Shown: positions 54,825 through 64,000 of the stretch, in pieces
Position numbering within the stretch: position 1 is the stretch's first letter
Layout of the letters: every line of letters starts with the position of its first letter
Source of the DNA: Sepiola atlantica
Taxonomy: Eukaryota; Mollusca; Cephalopoda; Sepiida; Sepiolidae
NCBI GenBank assembly: GCA_963556195.1
Contig: OY744519.1
Coordinates: forward strand, 103,047,500-103,111,499
DNA: 64,000 nucleotides
Direction of reading: 5' to 3'
Notes under the pieces: model-generated
The model's input: the letters and a program-made list of their open reading frames with translations, nothing else
What the model was told of the DNA's origin: nothing
Databases searched by the model: none
Translations under genes and position numbers: made by a program

Positions 54825-57646
54825 ATGTCTTTCTTTGGGGCAACTTTTTTAGGAACGCAAAGTTATCTAAAAGATGTTTCTGTTATGTCTCAAAACGATC
54901 CTTTGCGTTCGCGTCGAGAACTTGGTTATTTAGCTCTGCCACCTTTGCCGAGGAAATATTCGAACGCTACGCATGAGAAGCCCCACGTAACAAGTGATAT
55001 AGATTCGTGTCAGGAACCAGACCCGGGTCACCAAGATTCCTTAATAGAAATGAAACGACGAAAAATCAAACATATTAGATCTCCTGAAGGTATGCAATAA
55101 CCCTAACCTTGCTTTATTTCTATAAATAACTAACACCAAATAATTGAGGAACGTCGTTTTTTTTAAATATTTTACTAGCATGGCTACACGTTGTTGCTCG
55201 GCGGCATGGACAACAAACAAAATTGAAGAATTAAAAAGTGTGTAACAGTTTTCTTTTAAAATTTCTCTCTCTAGTCTATCCTCTCTCTCTTCTCCCCCCC
55301 CCCTTCTCTCCACCCTCCCCTCCTCCTCACTCAAGCTTTTAAGACGGGGGATCAGTCTTGTTCGTCTCTTACCATAGTCCGTTTTTCACAACTTTTTACT
55401 GACCATTTTTTTAAATTTCTTTCCAAAAACCCCGGAATTCTCTCGCGACATGATAGGTAATTGTAAGCAGAAGAATAATTTAAAAAATTTGAGATGGTCA
55501 AAAAGAGGGGGGATCATTCTACGTTGAATTTACATATCATAAAATGTTACTATCCATTTATGTCCTCATTCAACCACAAACTGGAGGTCGTTTTCTAAAG
55601 ATTCAGCCATTGCTTTGGATATGTGCATGTTCGTTTTACCCATGTGTCAAGAAAAGAGCGTGGTGTCATCAGGAAATATACCCATGTCAGACATAATTTC
55701 ATCAGGAAGGTTTTTTATGAAAAGCAAGTACAATAAAGGTCCAAGGATCTACCCCTAGGGTATACTCTGACTAATTGTGTTCCTGGTGATACCCAAAAGA
55801 ATAAATATTACAACAACTTGCTGCCTATGCACAAGAGCAGCTGCACAGGTTGACGAGAACCATTGTGGAGAGTGAGGACATGTGCTTCTATACCTGCTTT
55901 GACCCGTTCAACAAAAATGGGTCCATATTCTGTCCGAAGTAATGCTGAAATATAATATATCAGCTTTGTGGTTGAATATTGCATAGTTTCTGACTTTTAG
56001 CTGGACACACACATGCAGACATATTGAAACTTTGTCTTCGCATGTAATGTAAGACCAACTCCTATAATATTTTGTAACAAAAGAATCGTCAAATGAAATG
56101 AAAACAAGGTCCTTCTATAAATAAAAAATATGATATTTATTTGAGTGACCTACACCGTTGGGTGTAGATTGACGGAAGTTAAAACAGTGTCATAGTGAAG
56201 GAAGTAATAAAGTAAGAAGGGTCGGCCACCAAAATTCTTTGAGCAGTATTTCTTCCAATGGAGAATAGCCTTGCTCAGCATCAAGTTGACCAGGGAAGGA
56301 GAGGAGATAGTCTTTCTTCATTCATGTCGGGAAGCTCTGTCTCCTCTTCAAATTCCAAAAGGTCTGGAAGTAGTCCTTCAAAAGGTTCGGTCGAAATTAA
56401 TATGCTCTGGAGGCTGATTAGTCATCATGTAACCCAACCACCACACAGGGGCTACTCTCTGCGAGAACAAAGAAATATTAATGTTTATAACTGTGACAGA
56501 CATACACGCATGAACAGACAACTGCCCTTTATATAAGAGAAAATTGTAGCAGTCATAAATAAAGACTTACTTTCTCTCTCGGAAAAATGCCCCATTATGC
56601 AATTTTGTCACCCACTGACCAATCAGCTTACAGGGTGCATTGATTTCATCTGTTCCCTGAATAACTACTTAAGCCCCTTTGAAGATCACGGTCGGTCAGG
56701 AGAGAGATTCCTGAAAGCAACGAGGGAAGACGTCTCTTTTCTCTCTCCTGTCTCTGTCCACTGGACGCTCAAGCATCAACTATCTTCATCTGAAGATAAC
56801 TGCTGACAGACTTTCGGCAGCTCAAAGTACTTTCTACTTTTCCTTTCCTTACTTGGACACTGTGCAACTTTCTTCCACCTACACAAAACGGTATAGGTAA
56901 TTGAATAAACCTTTTCATTGTTGTTATAAAAAAGGTTTTGTTTTTCCTTTCGTGCAACGGTTTTCGTTACTTACTAATAATATATAGGAGTTGGTCTTAG
57001 CACTTTCTACTAAGACCTGGTGCTACCATATAGGGCTGTCTGAAAGTACTGGCTTCCTGACTTAAAATACACCTAACATTGATGTTATTGTTTTTTCCCT
57101 TTCCCTTTGCAAAACTCAATCATATTCTGCAAAAATAAAAACAACAATTTTCCTCAACAAAACAACCAAACCAAACACCATGAATAAATATTTGAAGACA
57201 TAAAGAACTTGAAGCATAAAAACTTTTACTAATATGACTGGATTCAGCATTAAATAACGCAAAAAGGGTTGATATGTCGTAAAAAAAAACAACCAAACCA
57301 TTCTACTAAGGAGAACAGCTCTTATAAGTTCAGTTTACAAGTTAAAAATAATAATTAAACCAAACTTTGTTAACCGATTGATTAAAAGATTTGTCTCCCT
57401 TTTGAAGAAGAAGCCTTGGATAATTTGGAGCACAATATACAAAAGAACAAATAAATGTTTAAACTTTTTTTTCTTTATCAAAACATAGATATTGCCGGAA
57501 GACGTCGTAATGGATATGGTGTTACCTCAGATGATAGCTTGGGAGATATGCTGGAACATCCAAACGGTCTCTCGGGGGTCAATCCTATAAATGGCTGTCA
57601 TCCGTTCAATGTCTTGTATAAATGGAGAGTAGAAAGTGGACCTTAA
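54825..57646 (+). CDS. Probable two-exon gene, unrecognised 140-residue protein
   Basis: Exon 1 is 54825-55089 (ATG start, donor GTATGC) and exon 2 is 57489-57646 (acceptor AACATAG after a T-rich tract, TAA stop). Both are in compatible phase 1 and give 140 residues. The protein starts MSFFGATFLGTQSYL, has RRELGYLALPPLPRKY, a basic stretch near 75-85 (MKRRKIKHIR), GRRRNGYGVTSDDS after the junction, and ends HPFNVLYKWRVESGP. I see no signal peptide or membrane segment. Composition and the head-to-head position with CCT5 favour a real gene. I do not recognise the family and give no function. In human the divergent partner of CCT5 is a different protein (FAM173B/ATPSCKMT). Exon 2 assignment is inference from splice sites and phase. 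Confidence 0.6.
55575..55790 (-). mobile_element. CR1/Jockey-like LINE fragment in intron of the divergent gene
   Basis: Minus strand reads NYLPDEIMSDMGIFPDDTT-like sequence and AMAESLENDLQ, parallel to the LADDTT and TESLDE segment at 5687-5887. Short and broken. Confidence 0.65.
56052..56999. mobile_element. Inverted-repeat element in intron of the divergent gene
   Basis: Left end AAGACCAACTCCTATAATATT and right end AATATATAGGAGTTGGTCTT are inverted repeats about 950 bp apart, with TA on each outer side. The inside holds a TATATAAGAG promoter-like site near 56532 and an AATAAA, but no transposase frame. Family not identified. Confidence 0.6.
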
Positions 57647-59270
57647 GTTTACTTTTCACAGCCTCGTAACTCTCACTTCCCTTATTTTGTCCTTTAGTCC
57701 TCACATTCCATGAGTGATGTTTCTGACAAAGGAGGAAGAATTGCTGTTTTCTGAGTTGGAATCTAATTGGCAGTCTATTTTTAATTCTCTTTACCCTCTA
57801 ATGTCATTCCAGTTTGACTTATTGGTTTGATCGCCGGATTCATATAGGACCTCAATCAGAGAAATATGATAACTATTTCCTATGAAATGCGTTCTATCCT
57901 CTTTGTAAACCAGCAGAATTAACGGGAAACCAGCAGAATTAACAGAAAAACTTCCTTCTGGTCCCCCATTTCTCTCATGTACTCATGCATCTGTCCGTGC
58001 ACGGATGTTAATATAGTCCCACCTATACAGCTAATCTATTATATTACATCCTTTATTTTCCTAGTCACCCTTGACCCTTCTCATATAAGGTGTCTTTTCT
58101 CCCCCTGAATCTTACCGTTGTCCATACATTTCCATGTGCTGTTCCTCCTGCCCTAATCTTCCCATCACGCTATGGTTTCTTAAAAAACGTCTAGTAAAGG
58201 TGCCTTGATAATAATCAACCTTTATCCCCTGAACTTATTTAAACTTATATCTTATTTTCATTTATAGTTCTAAGTTTCTTAATTTGCCTTTGTTCTATAT
58301 TATAAGTTAACAATTTTTATTTACTTATTCATAATTTTATTAGCCTATTATTTTCTTATATATTTTTATGTATGTGTATATATGTGCGTTTGTATATGAA
58401 TATATATATGTATGTATATATGTCTGCATATGTATGTATTTTTATATTGCTCATATATTCGGATTCCTTTATATTTCTATCATCGCACTTACATTTTTAT
58501 TTTACTTGATTTTATCTTCGATATTTTATATTTTATTTATTTTTTATTTTATTTTATTTTACTCTATTGCACTTCATTCTTTATTTTGTGAATTTTTATA
58601 TTTTTTTATTTTTTTTATATATTTTTTTTTTATATATTTTTTAATATATTTTTTTATATATTTTTTATATATTTTTTTATATATTTTTAATTTTTTAATT
58701 TTTCAATTTTTTAATTCGTTTATATTTTCTTATATTTTTATATCTTAATATTTTTATATTTTTATTTTTATGTTTATTCTAGTTTTGCTTTTATTTTATC
58801 TTTATTTTTTTATTTGATATTTTATTTTATTTTACTTCTTATCCCCTGATTTTATTTTTCCTTCACATATTCTATTATTTTTATTTTTATATTATATTTT
58901 ATTTTATTTTATTTTTACTCTCTATTTTTGTTCTTATTTTTATTTTTTTCATTTTTTCTTAATAATCTTTATAATGTTTATTATTATTATCGTTTGTATC
59001 TTTATATCCCTATTTTATATCTGTAACTTATTCTTTTTCCAATATTGGTCTATGTACGCCCTCCCTCCAATGGATGTTCCTCTGAGACGAGCTTGCTATT
59101 TTTTCCTTTAATTTCTGTAAGATGTGATGCTAAAGGCGCTGATGAAGAGACGTTTTGGAGTAGCTTTTGTTGGTTTTTAAAAAGATTAAAGAATTAAATA
59201 AAGTATTTCCATAATGTTTTGGAAACGACCGTACGCCATAATAGACTTGTTGTTCTAATTCACTAAATCT
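57647..59270. other. No gene seen; T-rich low-complexity DNA
   Basis: 58.33-58.95 kb is simple TTTTAT/TATATA sequence that produces a spurious hydrophobic open frame. No exon signals recognised after the divergent gene. Confidence 0.6.

Positions 59271-59272
<2 letters not shown>

Positions 59273-59318
<46 letters not shown>
59273..59318. repeat. (TA)n microsatellite
   Basis: About 46 bp of uninterrupted TA. Confidence 0.95.
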
Positions 59319-59320
<2 letters not shown>

Positions 59321-60600
59321 TAAATTTGTCAAAGAAAAAATTTAAGTACTCAGTCATCGGTTCTACAAGAGCTAATATAAAGTATTTTATTTAAAAACTA
59401 TATATTACAGTATCTGTTTGCTGTACCAGGGTTTCATCATTATGGACAAGTCGTTTCTGGGGTAGAAACCATCTTTTGATAGTCCACTCCAATCATCAGC
59501 ACCTTACAGAGATCGAATTCGAAAACCTTCAGAAGATTGATAAAACAGATGAAAGTAACGATTCACCGTATCTATGGGCATTGTTTGCTTCCATTGTCCC
59601 TTTGTGAAAGATTTTCCGCGTTTGTAAATACTGTCTAGATCGTTTATTTGAGAGTTTTGGAAAAAAAATTTTTTATTTATTTTTAATTAATTTATTTAAG
59701 GGACGTTTTTTATATGTTTTTGCAAACGGGAATTTGGAAGTCTATTGCTAGACTCCAAACGTTAAAGAGAAAAAAAAACAGTTCGGTTCAAATCCTGTAG
59801 AAGCATCAAATACTTCTGTATAACTTCAAGCTCCAATAGACGAAAATAATTAGGCTCACAGCAAAATCTCAATCCGACACTCACTTGTATCTTCCTCAGA
59901 TTCTCTCAGTATTTATTCATAAATATAAAATGTGGCACAAGGCCGAAAAAGGGGGAGGGGAAAGGATCGGTCTTCACTAACTGATATTAACTCTTCTAAC
60001 TTAGCTAGTTTCATTTGTGACCATCATTCACCATAATACCACATTTATACTATACATCCATCTCCAATCACCAAAAAAATTTATGTCATGAAAACCTACT
60101 TAAAACCCATATAAAAGAAATATGCAATGGGGGGTGTGATAATAAATTTTATGTACAAAATGAAATGATATTTACAATGAAAAACCGGAAGTTAGTAAAA
60201 AGACCCCCCCATTACTAAATTGTGGCAGAGACGCAGATTTGCCAGTTGAAATCGAAAGATTAAAAAAAAGGGTTGATGTAGGCCCCAACATTTTATTCAG
60301 ACACACCTCCTTCAGAAAATATCGAAGGGTGACCTGCATCTCTGGCAAATCAAGCGCTCTGTCACCTAATTGGGGCAGGAAGGGGAGTTATCAAAATAAA
60401 AGGGTCGTAATGAAACCATTCATACACTAGCTAAATTATGAACTAAACTTAACAAAAACCAACAAAGAATGTGTCTTCAGGCTAACTTAAAACAGGACAA
60501 AAATCAATGTTCGTTTCTGCAACTCAATATTCTATACCTAAGGTACGTCTAAATACCACTCTAATCCAGCTCAAGTCACTCTAACAAGTCGTTCACCTGT
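59319..60600. other. No gene seen
   Basis: Mixed sequence. A GGTTCAAATCC at 59783 resembles a tRNA B box but lacks a matching A box and acceptor stem. Confidence 0.45.
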
Positions 60601-60603
60601 CAC

Positions 60604-61860
60604 TCACCTTTTACCAAAATCTGCCACAGAGAGTCTCACTCTCTCGGCCCTAATGCGAGCTTTCAGGTAATATTTGAAAATTGCAATAAGGTCGAGAGGA
60701 GTGTATGTCTCAGCTCCGTAGACTGCCTTCATACGAGTCTTCCATATCATTTCTCTCATAACGGCTAGTATGCTTAAAAAAACAAAACGTTTCTGTCTAT
60801 CTGTTGTTGGAGCCCAGTTGCTACATAAATTAATAGGATCCAGGTCAAAAGACGATACGTTAAGTATGTGAACCATGAAACCCAAAACAAGCCTAATCAG
60901 CGCCACAACTATGCGGCAATAAAAGAAGGCGTGGCTCAAAGTCTCTTCTTTGTCACTGCATCTAACACAAGTCGGCGAATCCATCAAGCCAGCTGAATGA
61001 AGCCTCTTACGGACCCAGAGTGCATTTCTTATCATCAGCCAGATCAGCGATGCCTCGTCATTATCGAAGCACCATAATCCAGGCACCCAAGGCCAGATTG
61101 AGCATAGATTCCTCCTCGCCAAAGCGAGCCCCTCAATCCTATCAGCTCGAACAGTCCCCCTCACCATCACCCGATATAACGCCTTCCGGGACAACAGCAG
61201 GGTGAACTTCAAAGCATGTCTACATTCGCGATAAAAGGAGCACTCTCCTCGGGGCAACCTGTGTGCCCCCCCCCCTCATCCAAGTGCACACTTTTTAAAG
61301 CCACAAAGGTTTTCTTAGTGTCTTCCTTCCAGAAGCCACCGTTTCCCTCAGTTTATGAACTCATTCGATCTAGGTATAACAGCCGAAGTGTATGACGTCG
61401 AATCTCGATGCTTGGCATACCCAGACCGCCTTCAGAAGGATGAAGATAACAAATCTCGCGACAGACCATAGGGGTTTTACCAAGCCACAAAACATGAAAA
61501 GAGCCCACTGTATCTCAAGCAGTGTATCCGACGGAAGAGGAAGTACTGATAGACGATATCCACAGACCAGCTAAGACCCGAATCGCTTTCAATACTTCGG
61601 ACCAATTTTTCTCCAGCTGCAGATCAGAACCAAACCTGACGCCGAGTAGCTTGCAAGGCCCATCAGTCCAGCTAAAGGGTCCCTGCATGGATACACCCTT
61701 TCAGGCACCAATGCGCAAGCCCACAGACTTGTCGCAGTTAATTTTGGCCCCTGTTATCGTTTCATACATTCTGATTTCTCTGTCGACAACACTAATCTTG
61801 GCGCTGCTTATCCACAATGTAGCATCGCCATGGCCTAGGGAGTAAAGAATGTTTTTTCTA
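60604..61860 (-). mobile_element. Non-LTR retrotransposon 3' part: RT end and zinc-knuckle domain
   Basis: Minus strand, reading down from 61860: GDATLWISSA (from a YADD-type box), GAKINCDKSVGLRIGA, a stop, FSWTDGPCKLLGVRFGSDLQ, EKNWSEVLKAI, then after frame changes a 217-codon open frame (61257-60604) with ALWVRKRLHSAG and CVRCSDKEETLSHAFFYC, the zf-RVT knuckle (CxxC...HxxxxC). The family differs from the CR1/Jockey-like copies. The last frame is the longest non-artefact reading frame in the window, so this is one of the younger copies, but the polyprotein is broken. Confidence 0.8.
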
Positions 61861-63786
61861 GTCGTCCTAGCCGTAGTGAGAATGGCGACGTGGGTTTAAC
61901 ATCTTCACAGGGATAGATCTGTTTCTGATCAAAATCTAGTCGTCTACTTTAAACATCAGCTTAAAGTAAAGATCAGATGGGATTGGAGGAGATTACATTG
62001 CATGGAGTTGGAAATAAAGTGGGTGTTTTACACTAGTTTGTGCATCCATCTAGGAGCTGGGTACGATTTTGTGTTTCCTGCATAGACATGGCACACATAG
62101 TCATGGGTTCTGCAGAACCCACACCTTAAATTTAAAAGACCCTTAGCTAGTGGAGTAAATGAGTCCAACCCTTTTTATTTTTTTGGTACCAGAGATCCTC
62201 CAAAGATGCCCACTCCTCACAATTATTTTTGCCCCCAGTCACCTCTAAACTGATGTATTATATCTTGGAGGACACCATCCATTCCCATATTCCACCTTGA
62301 TCTGTTTTATTTTTAAAATCTTTCTTAGCTTCCCCTCCCATCTAGAGACCGTCCTGCTTGTTTTCGGAGCACCCAGAAAACAGTGGGTGGCTTAACACTT
62401 AGCAGAGAGTTGGGAGGGCCCTACTAACCTACATTTTTTCTTTCTTTTTTGAATATTTGTAAATGTTGCCTCATTCCCCACAATGAATTTTTTGTAAATA
62501 AAATCTTTTTAAAACAAATTGGGGATCACCTGAGTAAGATCAAGCCACAGAGTGAATGTGTTATTTTGGTGAGAGTGTCTAATGTAGGGTAAGCCCAACA
62601 GTTTTTGACAAAATTGGGGACCATCAATCCCCTCCCTCTCCTCCAAAACGATTCGGGCTTCATGCCTAAGGCAAAGAATAAACTTTATGATTATTGTTTT
62701 TGTTTAAAAAAGAAAAGCTTGTTATGAATGTATACTTTTTGCTTAAATAAAATAACAGATTATTTTTACACTATCACTAAACTACACAATAACTTTGTCT
62801 TTGTATATTTAATTTTAAATTTCAAGTCTTTGACTTACTTATGCAAATGTTTTATTTAAAAAATGAAATACAATATTTTGACTGATATAGTTTTTTGAAC
62901 CAGACAAATCTGACTTTTGCTGATGCAGAAACCCATAAATAGCCAAATGAAAATGAACCGACATCAAATTCACAACATGGCAACTTTTCAACAGAAAAAA
63001 TACTAAAAGAAAAACACTCACCATATGTTTATTTTTATGACAACTTATGTTTTTTACGAAGAAATTCAATGAAATCATTTTTTTTTCACGAGAAAGTTAA
63101 AAGTTAAATTTGTTTTTGTTTTTTTTTTCAATAAACTGAAGATTATAAAGAACAATTGTTTCGGCATCTTCCCGCTTTTTACGTAGACGGCCGGAACATG
63201 CCGAACAAAAAGTTGATTTTGTCTTGTTCAAAAGCTGCACCAGTACCCAATATTATAATAGAATAAACAGTTATCTTCTTCCTTCGTTCTTTTTAGCATG
63301 GAGTTGGGAAGAGGGTTACACACAATTTTTATTTTTTGCAATCTTCTACATTCAACAGCTCATTATTATGCTGCTTTTTTAAAAATATGTTTATTTACCT
63401 CTGGTAGAAATTCCGTGTGGCAAAAACAACGACCTAACCCTAAATTTTTGTGGTGTTGCAAAAACACAACCTCTGCATGAATACAATTTTAGCGACAAAT
63501 TTCATGAAACTAATTAGTATTAAAATAATAAATAGTTTTAAAGTAAATACACTTCGGCTATTTGTTGAATTTGTGACTTATTTGCGTTAATACAATTTGC
63601 AATCCATTATTCATGGATAAATCCTATTTTAATTACGTAAATTACTTACAGTTAAACAGCGACTTTATAAAATCTGTGGATAACATTGTATTCAGGCAGA
63701 GGTTGTTTCAGTGCAACACAGACTGAGGCTTAAAAGCATTCTTTTCTATTTCATCCGGGCAACACCGCGACCCAAGTCCTTCTAGT

Positions 63787-63860
<74 letters not shown>

Positions 63861-64000
63861 ACAAATGAAGGGAGACCTATCGAAAATTAAGAGTAGGAAA
63901 CTGCGAAAGACATCGGTAGTATATAGGATTCAGTTTTCACCAAACTTATACATGACGAAATTCGAGGACCGATTTCGTCAGCCAAACTTTGGGCCCTGTG
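61861..64000. other. No gene seen; ends in TA microsatellite region
   Basis: AT-rich sequence; 62.1-62.65 kb is GC-richer without coding support. A (TA)n tract of about 70 bp lies at 63787-63855. Confidence 0.5.

Noticed and set aside
58368..58748. 126-codon hydrophobic frame
   Set aside because: Simple TTTTAT/TATATA sequence; the Phe/Ile/Tyr/Leu composition follows from base composition.
59700..59830. tRNA gene suggested by GGTTCAAATCC
   Set aside because: No A box, no acceptor stem and no clover-leaf fold around it.

Overview
This is AT-rich nuclear DNA from an animal. The genes are split by introns of 0.25 to 12 kb, the GT/AG splice sites are canonical, and decayed LINEs, a Penelope-like element, DNA transposons, MITE-like foldbacks and long microsatellites are dense. 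The repeat mix and a very invertebrate-like chaperonin protein suggest a lophotrochozoan, perhaps a mollusc. That placement is inference, not proof.

One gene dominates. CCT5, the epsilon subunit of the cytosolic TCP-1/CCT chaperonin, runs on the minus strand from 54458 (ATG) to 24092 (TAA). It can be rebuilt completely from ten coding exons that join in phase to give 540 residues, against 541 in human. About 370 bp upstream, on the plus strand, a probable two-exon gene for an unrecognised 140-residue protein (54825-57646) points away from it, so the two share a bidirectional promoter interval.

The most interesting signal lies in the CCT5 introns. Two short conserved sequences recur there, always in the transcribed orientation of CCT5, and I saw none elsewhere in the window. 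One is about 131 nt and has H/ACA snoRNA architecture: hairpin, AGATCA hinge, hairpin, then ACA three nt from the end. I count ten full-length copies and one half copy. The other is about 87 nt and has C/D box architecture: terminal stem, C box, D' box, D box. I count seven copies and one remnant. Its guide next to the D' box complements the UGAAACACGGA segment of 28S rRNA, the known target region of U18/SNORD18. The copies are arranged as C/D then H/ACA cassettes along the transcript, seven times, and range from intact to clearly dead. CCT5 therefore looks like a snoRNA host gene whose introns 3, 4 and 8 carry an expanding, decaying two-snoRNA array.

Layout: 1-24 kb is gene-poor and holds LINE fragments on both strands, a hAT element with 8-bp target duplication that split a LINE, a MITE, tandem duplications and a 57-bp-arm foldback. 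24-54.5 kb is CCT5, whose introns hold the snoRNA arrays, a tRNA-derived SINE, a Penelope-like GIY-YIG fragment beside a 394-bp CA tract, and a Merlin/ISXO2 transposase remnant nested in two layers of inverted repeats. 54.5-57.7 kb is the divergent gene, with an inverted-repeat element in its intron. 57.7-64 kb is repeats, including a non-LTR retrotransposon 3' end with a zinc-knuckle domain.
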